Below, piece by piece: positions 22,314-33,632 of a stretch of DNA of 64,000 nt (position 1 is its first letter; each line of letters begins with the position of its first letter). The position numbers and the translations under genes were made by a program. The stretch spans positions 56,238,008 to 56,302,007 of the forward strand of contig CM059973.1 of the NCBI GenBank assembly GCA_030490835.1. The letters run 5' to 3'. The notes beneath the pieces were generated by a model, which searched no databases, had not been told where the DNA came from, and saw nothing but the letters and a program-made list of their open reading frames with translations. This stretch comes from Annona cherimola. Lineage: Eukaryota; Streptophyta; Magnoliopsida; Magnoliales; Annonaceae.

Positions 22314-25300
22314 CTAGTTAAGCTCTATCATCCCCATATCATTCCTAATCTTATAAAATGAATCTTTGGCTAGAGGTTTGGTAAAGATATCAGCAATTTG
22401 GTCTTCTGTTTTCACATATTCTAAGCACACATCATGATTTTCAACATGTTCTCTAATAAAATGGTGTCTTACATCAATATGTTTAGTTCTTGAATGCAGT
22501 ACAGGATTTTTAGTTAAACATATTGCACTTGTATTATCAAATCTAATTGGAATATCAACATATTCAATACCATAATCCTTTAATTGTTGTTTCATCCAAA
22601 GTAGTTGGGCACAACAACTACCGGCGGCTATGTATTCGGCTTCCGCAGTAGATAGTGCAACACTTGTTTGTTTTCTTGAATGCCATGAAACTAGCATATG
22701 TCCAATAAATTGACAAGTTCCACTGGTACTTTTTCTATCTACTTTATATCCGGCAAAGTCTGCATCCGAATAGCCGATTAGATCAAAGGTTGACCCCTTT
22801 GGATACCATAGTCCAAGATTTGTAGTTTCTAACAAATATTTAAAAATTCTTTTTACAGCAAGTAGATGTGATTCTTTTGGACATGCTTGGAATCTAGAGC
22901 ACATACAAACACTAAATAGGATATCGGGTCTAGAAGCAGTTAAGTATAGCAAGGATCCTATCATGCTTCTATAAAGTGTTTGATCGATACTTTTACCATT
23001 TTCGTCCGCATCGATCTTGATTGTAGAGCTCATTGGAGTGTTTGCTCCTTTGCTATTTTGCATTCCAAACTTCTTGAGCATCTCTCTGGCGTATTTGGAC
23101 TGATTTAGAAATATTCCTTCACTTTGTTGCTTGATTTGCAGTCCAAGGAAGAAATTTAATTCTCCCATCATACTCATTTCGAATTCGCTCTGCATTATCT
23201 TAGAAAACTCTTGACAAAGTTTTTCGTCAGTAGCACAAAATATTATGTCATCAACATAAATCTGCACAATTAAAATGTTTTTATTTTTATATTTAATGAA
23301 CAGAGTAGTGTCTACTTTCCCTTTTTGAAACTCATGGTCAATCAAAAATTTATTCAATCTTTCATACCAAGCTCTTGGAGCTTGTTTTAGTCCATATAAT
23401 GCTTTGGTCAATTTATAGACATACTTTGATTGATCCTTTTCTTCAAAACCAGGAGGTTGTTCAACATATACTTCTTCATTCAAATAACCATTCAAAAATG
23501 CGCTTTTTACATCCATTTGAAACAATTTGAAGTTCATATGAGAAGCAAATGCTAGTAGGATGCGTATGGCTTCTAATCTAGCCACGGGTGCATACGATTC
23601 TTCAAAATCAATTCCTTCTTCTTGGGAATACCCTTTGGCTACTAATCTTGCCTTGTTTCTAATTACAAGACCGCTTTCGTCTAATTTGTTCCTAAATACC
23701 CATTTTGTACCAATGACTGTATGATTGTTTGGTCTAGGAACTAAATGCCATACATTGTTTCTTTCGAATTGATTTAGCTCTTCTTGCATTGAAATAACCC
23801 AATTTTCATCATTAAGAGCTTGTTCAATGGTATTTGGTTCAATTTTCGATACAAACGCATATTGGCCATAAACGTTTTGTTTTGATCTTCTAGTTTTTAC
23901 TCCTTCATATATGTTTCCAATAACTTGTTCAATTGGATGGGCATTTTTGAACTTTAAATCAGTTGGAGGTTTGTAAGAGTCATTACCTTCACTTACCTCT
24001 TCCTCCACTGGATTTTCTGGCTTGAGCTCGAGTTCCTTTGGTTGTTCTTTGCTTTTTGTCTCATCCGCATCACTTAGTTCATCCTCCTTTCTCGGACATT
24101 GGTTAATTTCATCAAATACAACATGTATGGATTCTTCTACAACTTGGTTTCGTTTGTTGAATACTCTATATGCTTTGCTATTTGATGAATAACCAAGAAA
24201 TATAGCCTCATCGCTTTTGGCATCTAATTTGCCCAAATTGGTTTTTCCATTGTTTAAAACATAGCATGTACATCCAAAAGCATGAAAATAAGATATATTT
24301 GGTTTCCTTCCTTTCCAAAGTTCATATGGAGTCTTTTTCAAGATTGCTCGAATGGTAACACGGTTCAAAACATGACAAGCTGTACTCACAGCTTCACCCC
24401 AAAATTTCTTGGATAGATTGCTCTCATTTAGCATAGTTCTAGCCATCTCTTGTATAGTTCTATTTTTCCTTTCAACTACTCCATTTTGTTGTGGAGTTCT
24501 TGGTGCAGAAAATGTGTGGTGAATTCCTTTTTCATTACAAAATTCCATGAATCGTTTGTTTTCGAATTCGCCACCATGATCGCTTCTTATGGTCACAATA
24601 GTACTCTGTTTTACATTTTGCACCAAATTCACAAAAGTTGCAAACATAGAGAAGGCTTCATCTTTACTAGCTAAGAGAATTATCCAAGTGAATCTTGAAA
24701 AATCATCAACTATGACAAATACATATTTCTTTCCACCAATGGTTGAAATGTCGGATGGCCCATATAGATCCATGTGTAGCAATTCAAGTGGCCTAGTGGT
24801 GGAAATTTCCTTTTTGGTAGAGAAAGGAATTTTGGGTTGTTTTGATATTTGACATGCCTTACAAATTTTGTCTTTGTCGTATTTCAACTTTAGTAATCCT
24901 TCTACCAAATTCTTTTTCCATAGGGTCTTTATATTTCCTATGTTTACATGTCCAAGCCTTTTATGCCAAACCCATGGATCATTATCAATGGCCATAAGAC
25001 ATTGACCATTCAATTCATCAAGTGAAACCAAATAAACATTTCCATGTCGTTTACCACTAAACATGATATGTTCTCCATCAAATACATTACATATAGATGA
25101 TTCAAACACAACTTTATATCCTTTATCACATAATTGGCTAATACTCATTAAATTGTGTTTGAGTCCTTCAACAAACAAAACATCTTCTATGCATGCATTT
25201 GAGGTACTAAGTATATTTCCTTTACCTTTAATTTTACCTTTTTCATTATTTCCAAAGGCAACCATTCCATCGTTGCAAGGCTTAAGTTTATGAAACAAAC

Positions 25301-25340
25301 TTCTTTCACCGGTTATATGCCTTGAGCAACCGCTATCCAT
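22314..25340 (-). CDS. pol: pol polyprotein of element A (protease, integrase, RT, RNase H), intact
   Basis: 1,008 codons from ATG 25340; the same frame is open upstream to the gag end. Domains in order: aspartic protease DSG at residues 2-4; integrase zinc domain H126/H131/C160/C163; integrase catalytic triad D191 (LLHMDLYG), D254 (IRSDHGGEF), E290 ([11 protein letters not shown]); reverse transcriptase from about 544 with D610 ([12 protein letters not shown]) and YVDD 695-698; RNase H with GYSDADFAG (856-864), STAEAEY (E900) and DNTSA (D935), ending MGMIELN. All catalytic residues I could check are present. This is the copia order (integrase before RT) and SIRE/Maximus-like in sequence. It makes cDNA in the particle and inserts it in the nucleus. 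The stop is followed by the GTCGAC spacer. It is the only uninterrupted pol in the window. Confidence 0.96.
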   Translation of the reverse strand: MDSGCSRHITGERSLFHKLKPCNDGMVAFGNNEKGKIKGKGNILSTSNACIEDVLFVEGLKHNLMSISQLCDKGYKVVFESSICNVFDGEHIMFSGKRHGNVYLVSLDELNGQCLMAIDNDPWVWHKRLGHVNIGNIKTLWKKNLVEGLLKLKYDKDKICKACQISKQPKIPFSTKKEISTTRPLELLHMDLYGPSDISTIGGKKYVFVIVDDFSRFTWIILLASKDEAFSMFATFVNLVQNVKQSTIVTIRSDHGGEFENKRFMEFCNEKGIHHTFSAPRTPQQNGVVERKNRTIQEMARTMLNESNLSKKFWGEAVSTACHVLNRVTIRAILKKTPYELWKGRKPNISYFHAFGCTCYVLNNGKTNLGKLDAKSDEAIFLGYSSNSKAYRVFNKRNQVVEESIHVVFDEINQCPRKEDELSDADETKSKEQPKELELKPENPVEEEVSEGNDSYKPPTDLKFKNAHPIEQVIGNIYEGVKTRRSKQNVYGQYAFVSKIEPNTIEQALNDENWVISMQEELNQFERNNVWHLVPRPNNHTVIGTKWVFRNKLDESGLVIRNKARLVAKGYSQEEGIDFEESYAPVARLEAIRILLAFASHMNFKLFQMDVKSAFLNGYLNEEVYVEQPPGFEEKDQSKYVYKLTKALYGLKQAPRAWYERLNKFLIDHEFQKGKVDTTLFIKYKNKNILIVQIYVDDIIFCATDEKLCQEFSKIMQSEFEMSMMGELNFFLGLQIKQQSEGIFLNQSKYAREMLKKFGMQNSKGANTPMSSTIKIDADENGKSIDQTLYRSMIGSLLYLTASRPDILFSVCMCSRFQACPKESHLLAVKRIFKYLLETTNLGLWYPKGSTFDLIGYSDADFAGYKVDRKSTSGTCQFIGHMLVSWHSRKQTSVALSTAEAEYIAAGSCCAQLLWMKQQLKDYGIEYVDIPIRFDNTSAICLTKNPVLHSRTKHIDVRHHFIREHVENHDVCLEYVKTEDQIADIFTKPLAKDSFYKIRNDMGMIELN

Positions 25341-25430
25341 GAACCATTCATTGTTTGCCTTTGCCTTAAAACATGTCTGAAAAATAAGGAAATAAATCTT
25401 ATCTTTTTGGTACCCATTTTATGGGTCCAT
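25341..25430 (-). promoter_or_regulatory. gag-pol junction: +1 frame overlap and acceptor-like TTTTTCAG
   Basis: Gag ends in ...TGG GTA CCA AAA AGA TAA (stop 25399-25401). The pol frame is +1 relative to it, and is open from a few codons before the gag stop through to DSG. Between the two lies TTATTTTTCAG, a pyrimidine run plus CAG like a splice acceptor. E has the same relative frame and TTTTTGCAG near 53480-53495; F also has TTTTTGCAG. Either +1 frameshifting or splicing could supply Pol. Confidence 0.55.
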
Positions 25431-27181
25431 TTGGGTTAGTAATAGAATCTAATCTAAGTTGATCTAACTTTGAAAGCCCAAATCTTGTGTTTCTTGGAAC
25501 CCAAACTAATTTAGCACCATGGTCATATAGTTTCTTAAAATTACATTTGTAAGTTTTATGACCCATCTTATTGCAGAAATTACAAGCCAAAGGTAATCTT
25601 GGAGTAGGTCTCCAAGCATGCAAAGGTTCAATCATTGGTCTTCTAGTCCACTTAAAATTTTTCTTTTGTGGCTTGTATATAGATGCAGTTTTAGTTTGAT
25701 ATTTCTCAAGTAATTTCACATTTGATTTGCTACTTTCTTCTTGCTCAAATGTATTGTATCCAAGACCTCTTTTATGTGTTTGGGAGGTCATGTTTAGAAA
25801 CATTTTGACACTTTCTCCTGGATTAGAGAACTTAGCTAATGATTCATTCAATGATTTGTTCTCCTTTTTTAGCAAATCATTTTCTTCTGCAAGTTTACCA
25901 TTTATAATTATTACTGCATCACATTGTTTTTTTCTTAATTGTAAACTTGCTTCCTAATTTCTTCATTTCTTCATATAAAGAATCATATGCCATTTGTAGC
26001 TCATCTAATTCAGCACATTTGAGGCATTCATGAGAGGAAGAATAACTTGAATTAGAAAGGGAGAGTTTGGAACTTACCTCTTCATTGCTTGTGCATTTTG
26101 TTGAGGTAGTTTGTTCTCCTTGCTCGATTTGTGTCATACAGCAAATTCTCGCACATTCTTCTGCTTCGATTTCGTCGGTTGAGGAGCTACTCGTTGTAGA
26201 TTCCTCGTCATTCACGTACATGCCTCTTCCTTTATATTTCTGAAATCTTCTATTGTCCCCTCGATCCTTTCTTTGTTCTTTTGCCTTGTTTTCTTCGGGA
26301 GTTGGACATTGGGCTTGCATATGTCCCGAACCGCCGCATCGGTAGCACTTGGTTGATTCTTTCTTCTTCTCTCGGGGAGTTCTTTCTTTGAAGCTTCTGA
26401 AATTTTTGCCTTTCCTCACAAATTTTCTGAATCGTTTTGTAAGTAGAGCAATCTCGTCGTCATTTTGAGAAGAAGATGTGTCATCGGTGTCTTGTGCGGC
26501 TTTTAAGGCAATTGCTCTTTTGCCCCTATGTTGATCTTCATTCCTTTTCTTAATTAGCTCATGTGACATAAGTGAGCTAATTAAGTCTTCAAGCTTCAGC
26601 GTGTTGAGGTCTTTGGCTTCTTCAATTGCAGTGATCTTTGGAGTCCATGATTCGGGTAGAGCTCTTAAAATCTTCATGACCTGCTCAGATTCAGATATTG
26701 CTTTTCCAAGACCTTTTAAAGCATTAGTAATCTTAGAGAATCTAGCAAATATTTCAGAAATATTTTCTGTTTCTAGCATTCTAAAGTTCTCTAGTTCTCC
26801 AATCAAAATATTCCTTCTCGTCCCTTGGACTTGAGAAGTTCCTTCGTAGATAGAGGTTAGTGTATCCCATATCTCTTTGGCGATCAAGCAAGAGGATACT
26901 CTATCATATTCAGAAGCATTAAGAGCACAAAATAAAGAGTTCATAGCTTTGGCGTTGCTCTTAACAATTCTTACTTCCTCATCGGTCCATTTGGAAGCTC
27001 TTTCATCGGTAGGCAAGGTTACTCCATCTTGGATAGCAATCCAAGAGTCCATGTCGGTAGCCATGATGAGTTGCTTCATACGAAGCTTCCAATATCCAAA
27101 ATTGTTCCCATCAAACAACGGTGGCCTTGTAAAGGATTGGCCTTCAGCAAATGCGGGAACGGAAGTAGATTGGGATGCCAT
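25399..27181 (-). pseudogene. gag: gag of element A, one frameshift
   Basis: Starts MASQSTSVPAF at ATG 27181, about 30 bp after the primer site. The first 420 codons are open: capsid region (FGYWKLRMKQL 28-38; EYDRVSSCLIAKEIWDTLTSIYEG 91-114; RRNILIGELENFR 122-134), LEDLISSLMSHELIKKRN (197-214), zinc knuckle CYRCGGSGHMQAQC (279-292), an acidic Ser-rich linker and the ECLKCAELDELQ block. It then meets a stop just after a run of seven A residues on the coding strand (about 25927-25933), where F has a shorter, interrupted run. The downstream frame (25875-25399) supplies the rest, including a second zinc knuckle CNFCNKMGHKTYKC and the end [12 protein letters not shown]. The break looks like a one-base gain, so full Gag (about 590 residues) would need slippage at this run. 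Confidence 0.9.
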
Positions 27182-27212
27182 TTCAATAAGATCTCTTTGG
27201 TAAACTCAAAGA

Positions 27213-27227
27213 CCTGCTCTGATACCA
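27213..27227 (-). other. primer-binding site, tRNA-iMet (element A)
   Basis: The minus strand reads TGGTATCAGAGCAGG, complementary to the 3' end of initiator tRNA-Met over the first 12 bases, two bases inside the 5' LTR. This is the start point of minus-strand cDNA synthesis. Confidence 0.92.
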
Positions 27228-27229
27228 CT

Positions 27230-29098
27230 TGTTGGTCCCGAGTTAGTGGCAAAACTCAAGAGGGGAGGGGTGAATTGGGTTCTTTAAAAAATGTTTGGTA
27301 AATAAAGTCTTAACCCCTTGAGTAATTAATCCCCTTTTGAAAAGAGCCAGAGAGCAATAAAGATAAAGTAGTAAAAAGAAATATAACACAAGATTTATAG
27401 TGGTTCGGGCAAACCTTCCCTACTCCACTCTTCCAAGCTCACACTCTGTTGTGACTTGGGTTCTACTATGTATTCCACGAATACACTTAGAGTCACCGCT
27501 CTCTTCTAGATTCCAGCTCTAGGGGGCATATACAACTAGAGCCACTTGCTCTCTTCTAGATTCTAGCTCTAGGGGGCATAAACAACTAGAGCCACTTGCT
27601 CTCTTCTAGATTCAAAGCTCTAGGGGGCATAAACAACTAGAGCCACTTGCTCTCTTCTAGATTCAAAGCTCTAGGGGGCATAAACAACTAGAGCCACTTG
27701 CTCTCTTCTAGATTCAAAGCTCTAGGGGGCATAAACAACTCACATGCAAAAGTAGGTGATGAGTCTCACTCCAATCACACCCTATTTTGCATATACTTGA
27801 TCTTAGCTACCCAAGCTAAATCAAGATTTATACAACAAGACAATGAAATAAATGAAACTACACTTTATAGATTTGTGTAGGCAGATTTAGCTCGAGGAAG
27901 AAGTTGTGGAAGCAGCTGTGGATGAATATTGTTGAAGGCGCTAGCAACTTGAAGCTTTCTTCTTCCTTAGAATTTATACGGACCACTCAATAATGGAGAA
28001 AAGCAAATAGGAAACCTTTCTTGTACTTCTTTTCTCTCTTTGAACTTTAACGTAGTGTCTTGTGTTCTCTTGTTGTTTTTCTCATGTTCATTTGAGGGTC
28101 CTTTTATAGAGGGAAGAAAATATGAACGTTATGGAGGTGGTTGGTGCGCAATAAATGAACTCCAACGTTCGAAAATTTGACCGTTATACTCCAAGTCGAA
28201 GATGAAGTCGACTTGGCCTGCGACTTGGCTTCCAAGTCGTACATGGAGTCGACTTGGCCTGCGACTTGGGTTCTTCAGAAACTCAAGTCTGAGACTTGGG
28301 TCGACTTGGCTTTCAGACTTTAACTCAAGTCGATCCTGAAGTCGACTTGGGTTGCGACTTGGCTTGGTCTATTGCAAAAATGCCTTGATCTTCTTGAAAT
28401 GTCTTGAATCTTGCAAACCATTTGAAAACTTTGAGTCCTTGCACAATATATGTATGTTCCTTGCTTTGCTTTGGACTCACTTGGTCTTTATGACTTGGGT
28501 ATTACTCCATTTGGAAGCTAGCTTGAAGATTTGCTTTGAGCTTGATAGACTTGATTTGAATGTAGAACATGATTCTTGACTTTGAAATTGACTCATTTGT
28601 TTTTCATCTTGATTCCTTGGACTTGAGTGATAAATCCTCTTGAATATCTTGAAAACTGCATCTTTGAAAGTTTGAACATCTCAAGTCGTGGATGGAGTCG
28701 ACCTGGCCTGCGACTTCACCCAAGTCGCACCTGGAGTCGACTTCGTTTGCGACTTCGTTATGTTCGTTTCCACTTTTCAGCTCTGGATACTCCAAGTCGA
28801 TGCTGGAGTCGACTTCGTCTGCGACTTGACTTCCCAAGTCGCAAGTGGAGTCGACTTGACCTGCGACTTCACCTGTTGCCTTTTGGGATTCATTCTCAAG
28901 TCGATATTTGAGTCGACTTTGGGATCGACTTCACCCAAGTCGAAGTCCAAGTCGACTTGGAGATCGACTTGACCTCTTTGCTTTCCTTAAACATTTAGCA
29001 AACATATTAGTACCTTTTATATACTCAAAATTAGTTCTTGTTAATCATCAAAACTCAAGATTTGGTCAATTTTATTGTTTTAAACATTTTTTCCAACA
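27230..29098 (-). repeat. 5' LTR of element A
   Basis: 1,869 bp, 51 bp longer than the 3' copy because it has four tandem units at 27536-27738. TATA box at 28101-28108 on the minus strand; GTCGAC dyad array at about 28190-28965 upstream of it. Confidence 0.93.
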
Positions 29099-29210
29099 AC
29101 AATTACTTGTGAGAACGATACTCTACTCACTCTATATTACTTGACACGACACGTATACTTGCATAAATAGCGAGCATTTTAATAGACATATACGCAGCTC
29201 ATCAAGTTTT

Positions 29211-29228
29211 TGGCGCCGTTGCCGGGGA
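29211..29228 (+). other. primer-binding site, tRNA-Asp (element B)
   Basis: TGGCGCCGTTGCCGGGGA is an exact 18-base complement of the 3' end of plant tRNA-Asp (GTC), preceded by AGTTTT after the LTR end ATCA. It identifies B as a gypsy element of the Athila/Tat group. Confidence 0.93.
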
Positions 29229-29374
29229 ATTGTTTAACTAATTATTGATTAGTTTCATTGCTTTCTTGTACAATTTTGTAATTATATTTCGTTTTACATT
29301 TTCTTCTTTTCTTCTTTTCAATTCTTTTCTTTTGATAAACTTTTATTTCAAGGGTCCGATTATTGAAATTTTCA

Positions 29375-30298
29375 ATGGCTTCATGTGCTTACTATTGGCC
29401 AAGTGCAAGATTTTCAGCACCAAGTACATTGGGCTTCCATGAGTATGGCAATGTATGGGCACCTCCAGCTCAGTTTGCAAGTTTTGATAATCAAATGCAG
29501 GATATGAATAATTTTTATTCAATTTATTGCGATTTGTGCGGAGCTTAGGGACACTTGTCAATTCAATGCATATATTACTCAGCATATGTGGGTCATCTTG
29601 ATCATTCAAATGATACACAGAACAATTATGGAGACCTGCAATCAGAAAATATGATGCGCACGGGATTTCAAGCATATCCAGAAGAGGAGCCATTGCTACC
29701 CGAAAGCAAGTCATCTTTAGAGGACATGTTCATGCAATTTATGAAGAGCCAAATGGAGTTTAACACGAACATGCAAAAACAGGCGGAACAATTGGCTACT
29801 GCACTCCAATGCCAGCATCAAGAAGTGTCTTTTGATCATATAAAAGAAAATTCAAAAGAAGATGAGTTTGGACAGGGCTGTGAAGTCACTCCGAGTACTA
29901 ATAAAGATATATCAATTGACGTGATAGAGCAACCTGTACCTCAATTCGTTCTTGAACAATTGGCCGAGCCAATGGAAAGCCAGGAAGTGGAAGAAGAAAT
30001 TGATGAAGAGATAGAGGCTGATATTGTGGAGAAAATTGAAAATTATCATATCAACACTCCTCTAATTGGTCCTCCTGAAATTCAAGTGCAACACGACTTG
30101 ATCGATCAATGCATAGCCATGGAAAGTAGCATCTGGAAGCCATCCTTAATTCAAGACCCTGAAGAGCAATTCTTCTACAGTCTCTATGAAATTCAAAAAA
30201 GGAGGCGAACTGATCCATTTGAAGAGGCTGGGAAGAGATCTGAACTTCTAGTGCACGTGCTACATGGGAGGAAGTTCGATAGAGCAGGAATTGGCTAA
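29375..30298 (+). pseudogene. gag: gag-like ORF of element B
   Basis: The frame runs from ATG 29375 (MASCAYYWPSARF) to 30298 with one stop at 29546-29548. That stop falls inside a zinc knuckle of the form CDLCxxxGHLSIQC (CX2CX4HX4C), so the nucleocapsid motif is recognisable but interrupted. The region after it is acidic and glutamine-rich (FMQFMKSQMEFNTNMQKQAEQLATALQ, then VEEEIDEEIEADIVEKIE), consistent with a short coiled segment and a linker. I do not recognise a full gypsy capsid domain, so this is a shortened gag or only its C-terminal part. It would package the element's RNA into particles supplied by a relative. No pol follows. Confidence 0.6.
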
Positions 30299-31355
30299 TC
30301 ATTATGGAACGTCTGGCTAAGGACGTTAAACTTAGCGCTAAATGGGAGGCAACCCATCGCTTAGCTCATTCTGATTTTCGTTTCTGTTTTTGTTCTTGTT
30401 TTTGGTTTTTATTTTTATTTTCAGGAAAATAATTTGGAGCATAATTTCACAAGGATCATGCTTGGAAGCAGCCTGGAGAAAATTTTTAAAAATTTGACGA
30501 AAGGCATCGGCGCCTAGGCGCCGCATGGGGGCGCCCTGGCGCCATGAGGAACACCTCGAAGAACACGGGCGCCCCGGCTCTAGGTCGTGGACAGCGCGAC
30601 CCGGACGCTTTATAAAGCATGGGTTAGGGCTTAAACCCAAACCCCCATGCCCCGGCGCCGCCTCTTTCTCCCCTTCTCATTTCCGAATCTTGTCAAAGTG
30701 ATTCCAAGCGATTTCAACCTCAATCCAACTACATTTGACCCTCAATCTCCTCCTCATTTCATTCATCTCATTTTCCATTCCATTTTCGTTCTTTCCCCTT
30801 TGCTTAGATCCATTCAAATCCATCCAAAAATCCATTTTTCTTCACCAAATCATAAGCAATACCCCCACAATTGGTTTCCCATCATTTTTCCCTTGATTTG
30901 GGCTCCACTTCGAGCCATTGAATCACTATCTTCTTCACCCGGCGCCGATACCCCTACGCCCCGGCGCCAGTGCAGAAGCAAGGAAACTTCAAAATCTCAG
31001 GCGGAAAACTTTGTGGGTAAAATTTCTTCGTTTTTGGTACATTCCAAGTGTTTTGAAGTGATTTGCTAACTGCTTGAGTAGCATATTGGATTGGATTGTT
31101 GAGTTTTTGTGGATTGGTCTGCAAATTGGAGATTGATTTGGGTGGATAGTTCTTTGGATTGCTTGGAATTGGTTGGTGCTTGTTTGGTATGGGTTGCACA
31201 GTGATTGTTTCAGGCACATTTTGGAGTTTGGTTTATTGACTTGTTGGAATGCTTGTTGGATTGCTAGATTGCTTGGTTGTATATTGGCTTGTTAGATTGC
31301 TTGGTTGTGTTGGAATTTAGTTTTCAAGGGCCATTTGAGACTGCTTGGGGACAAC
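30299..31355 (+). other. Athila-type post-pol spacer of element B
   Basis: It begins with a block (30314-30354) containing GTCTGGCTAAGGACGTTAAA and TGGGAGGCAACCCA, a hallmark of the region after pol in Athila-type elements, although no pol precedes it here. GGCGCC palindromes follow at 30508-30523 (perfect, CGGCGCCTAGGCGCCG), 30529-30543, 30650-30657, 30941-30946 and 30963-30968. A TTTATAAAGC box near 30609-30618 lies before a pyrimidine-rich leader. The end (31200-31320) repeats 'gattgcttggttg'-type words. The spacer could hold a promoter for the downstream accessory ORF. Confidence 0.6.
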
Positions 31356-32408
31356 ATGGCTTCATCATCTACTAAGAGAAAGAAAGTTCAGGAGCCCGGC
31401 GAATTTGATGCAAACCGGTTCGTGTCCGCTTAGACGTTCAAGCTGTACACAGACTCGCTTCAGAAGCGGTAACTGATTCCTGAGCGGGGAATCAAAATTA
31501 CTTCTTTCTCTGACAACTTTATCAACGCACTGAATGCTCGAGGTTGGCAGAAATTCCTCGCACAGCCTGAGTCTGCAATAGTGCCAGTGGTGAAAGAGTT
31601 CTACGCCATTGCCGTAGAACATGAGCAGGGTAGGGTGAAGGTTCGGGGCAAGATCGTCCTGTTTCATGTTGAAGCGATCAACTCCTATTACAGATTGGGC
31701 TCTTTTGACTATCCAGACCAATATGATGAGTTTTTGTAGGGAGAAGGTCGAGATGTCAACTCTATCACCGAGCATATCTACAAACGGCCTCCGACATGGA
31801 AGTCAACGGGAGGCCAACTCACATCATTCAAGCGCAGCGAGATGATGTACAATGGGCGGATGTTTTTCCATTTTATTTCAGCCCGGATGATGCCGTCGAC
31901 TCATGTCATTGAGGTGACAATCGACAAAGCGCTGCTACTCCATGCCATCTACAGTGGCATGACGATCGATGTGGGCCGCCTTATCTACCAGCAGATTTGT
32001 GCCTGCGCGACCGCACCCCGGGGCAGCTACTACTTCCTATCCCTCATCATCGGGCTTTGCAAGCTGGCCGGTGTCAGATAGGAGCTGATGGAGGAGGTCC
32101 TGAACTGTCAGGCCATCATTGACGACCTCTCCTACCGCACCCAGCCACGGATCCGCATAGCCACCACACGCCCCAGAGAAGCTCCATCTGTAGCGGGTCC
32201 ATCCTCGCAGCCGCTATCCACGGCCGAGCGGCTAACAAACTTGGAGAATCTGGTGGCCGCCCAAGCCAGGTACCAGTGGCAGCATGACCGGGCGATGAAG
32301 GCCTACCTACGGCGGATAGCTCAAGATCGCCAGATCGACATCTCCACCCTCCCGCCTTTCCCACCGATGCCACTAGAGGTCCGAGCCTGCTTCGGACAGC
32401 AGTCCTAG
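31356..32408 (+). pseudogene. accessory ORF of element B ('putative plant transposon protein'-like)
   Basis: ATG 31356 opens MASSSTKRKKVQEPGEFDANRF, a basic start like nuclear-protein N-termini. About 350 codons can be followed in one frame with a few stops (near 31432, 31469, 31737 and 32080). Recognisable blocks are IPERGIKI, ALNARGWQKFL, VVKEFYAIAVEHEQGRVKVRGKIVLFHVEAIN, MMYNGRMFFHFISARMMPSTH, ALLLHAIYSGMTIDVGRLIY and YYFLSLIIGLCKLAGV. A C-terminal coiled-coil-like part follows (AERLTNLENLVAAQARYQWQHDRAMKAYLRRIAQ). The order FY..V(K/R)G, then HY/HF..S, then (I/V)..PRL-type helices parallels the accessory ORF of the copia elements. No signal peptide or membrane segment is seen. Function unknown; too many stops to be active. 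Confidence 0.7.
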
Positions 32409-33619
32409 TCCCAGCCCGACGACGAGGCAGACGAGGATGATAAGGACGCTACGGAGTCCGATTCCTGAGGGGAGTCCCAGTCCTTTCTTTTTGCTTTTCT
32501 TTTCTTATATTTTTGCTTTTCATTATATTTTCATTTTTAGTTCATCTTAGGATCATGCATTGAGGACAATACATCTCTCAAGTTTGGGGGGTGTATAATT
32601 CTCAATCATAGGTTAGTTTTTCATTTTAATTTTTCATGATTTATTTTATGTTGCATGTATGTCAATTCCAGCTAATGAAAGTTGTCTTTGTTTCAATCCA
32701 TCTTATTGTGAAAATGTGCAAGGTTGTGATTAATGTTGACTTGAAATTGAATTCATGAAAAAATGGGCTATTCAAATTAAAAACCAAGTATAAAAATAGG
32801 TTGAAAGTAATATGTGAAAGAATTAAAAGGAATTTCATAATGCATTGTTCTAATTCAATCACAGGCATATCTTTCAGACCGAGATGATGAAAATTGAACT
32901 AAATAAATGCTGACCAAGTACTTCAACGGGTTCAGAAATGGTATTATTTCACAGGAATTACTCAAACATATTCGATACCCCTAACAAGGCATTAGAAAAT
33001 AGTTTTAAAAAGGGGGTGGTTGACCTAAGCTGAGTAACCGGAACTTGGCATCGACAAATGGCAAGGTTCGCGTAAAAAAGCAAAGGAAAATCACAACAAC
33101 AATTCTTTAAAAATGAAAATTCTCCCTAGATACCTTGAAATATGGTGAGGGGAGCCCAAAAAAAAAATAGATCTCCAGATATCCTGAAATATGGTGAGGA
33201 GAATTTTTGCAATAAGTTTAGGGAGAAAAAGAATGTGTAGTTGTTAGAGATTGAATTCAGTTACTTGATACCATTTGCTGTGACCAGTGCATTCAGCTTA
33301 ATCCCTTGTTTGCTTGTGTTCATTAATTTTCTAACCAGATTTCTGATCGAATGAAAGATTAACGTGTTGAAATATGACTTTGCACTATGGCATTTTAGCA
33401 TCCACATGTAACTTGGTTTGAAAAGGAAAATGCATGCCTTATTTGTATAATGAAGGATCTTTCAAGTTGAATTAGTCTTGACCTTGTGAAATGGCTAAGT
33501 GGATTGATCAATGCATAACAAGAAGCAAACAGATTTGCCAGAGTCTGCAGGCATTCATTAATTAATTAATTCATTTATTCATACTGTTTGCATGTGTTGC
33601 TCGAGGACTAGCAACATTT
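32409..33619 (+). other. 3' untranslated region of element B
   Basis: Non-coding, AT-rich. It contains a first polypurine-like AAGTTTGGGGGGTG at 32580-32593 and, at about 33117-33210, a near-duplicate of roughly 60 bp ('ccttgaaatatggtgagg' against 'cctgaaatatggtgagga'). Confidence 0.6.
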
Positions 33620-33632
33620 AAGTTTGGGGGTG
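33620..33632 (+). other. 3' polypurine tract (element B)
   Basis: AAGTTTGGGGGTG lies directly before TGATAACTCG of the 3' LTR. The upstream copy at 32580-32593 has the same core and similar context (GAGGAC...AAGTTTGGGGG). Confidence 0.8.

Larger units (their letters stand above)
18625..29098 (-). mobile_element. Element A: nearly intact SIRE-type Ty1/copia retrotransposon
   Basis: 10.5 kb, flanked by a perfect 5-bp duplication ACAAT (18620-18624 and 29099-29103). LTR ends are TGTTGG...CCAACA. Minus-strand order is LTR, iMet primer site, gag, pol, spacer with GTCGAC motifs, accessory ORF, polypurine tract, LTR. By eye I count about nine substitutions between the 1.8-kb LTRs plus one 51-bp repeat-unit difference, so this is the youngest insertion in the window. 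Defects: one frameshift in gag and a deletion that removed the leader-proximal part of the accessory ORF. Confidence 0.93.
17242..29204 (+). repeat. 5' LTR of element B (interrupted by element A)
   Basis: Two parts, 17242-18624 and 29104-29204, make about 1.48 kb when element A and one copy of its target duplication are removed. It contains two GGCGCC palindromes (17517-17532 and 17659-17674) upstream of a TTTATAAATAG box near 17725. Compared with the right copy it has about 370 bp extra (roughly 18250-18620) and a longer insert near 17560-17650. Confidence 0.85.

Noticed and set aside
25920..25940. Programmed -1 slippery heptamer (A AAA AAC) in A's gag
   Set aside because: The heptamer is in the wrong phase relative to the gag codons, and the required shift is +1, so it does not explain the break.
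27213..27227. tRNA-Met-like sequences near LTR edges
   Set aside because: Only the 12-15 bases complementary to the tRNA 3' end are present; these are primer sites, not tRNA genes.
32116..32373. Antisense 85-codon frame
   Set aside because: Shadow of the GC-rich accessory ORF of B on the other strand.
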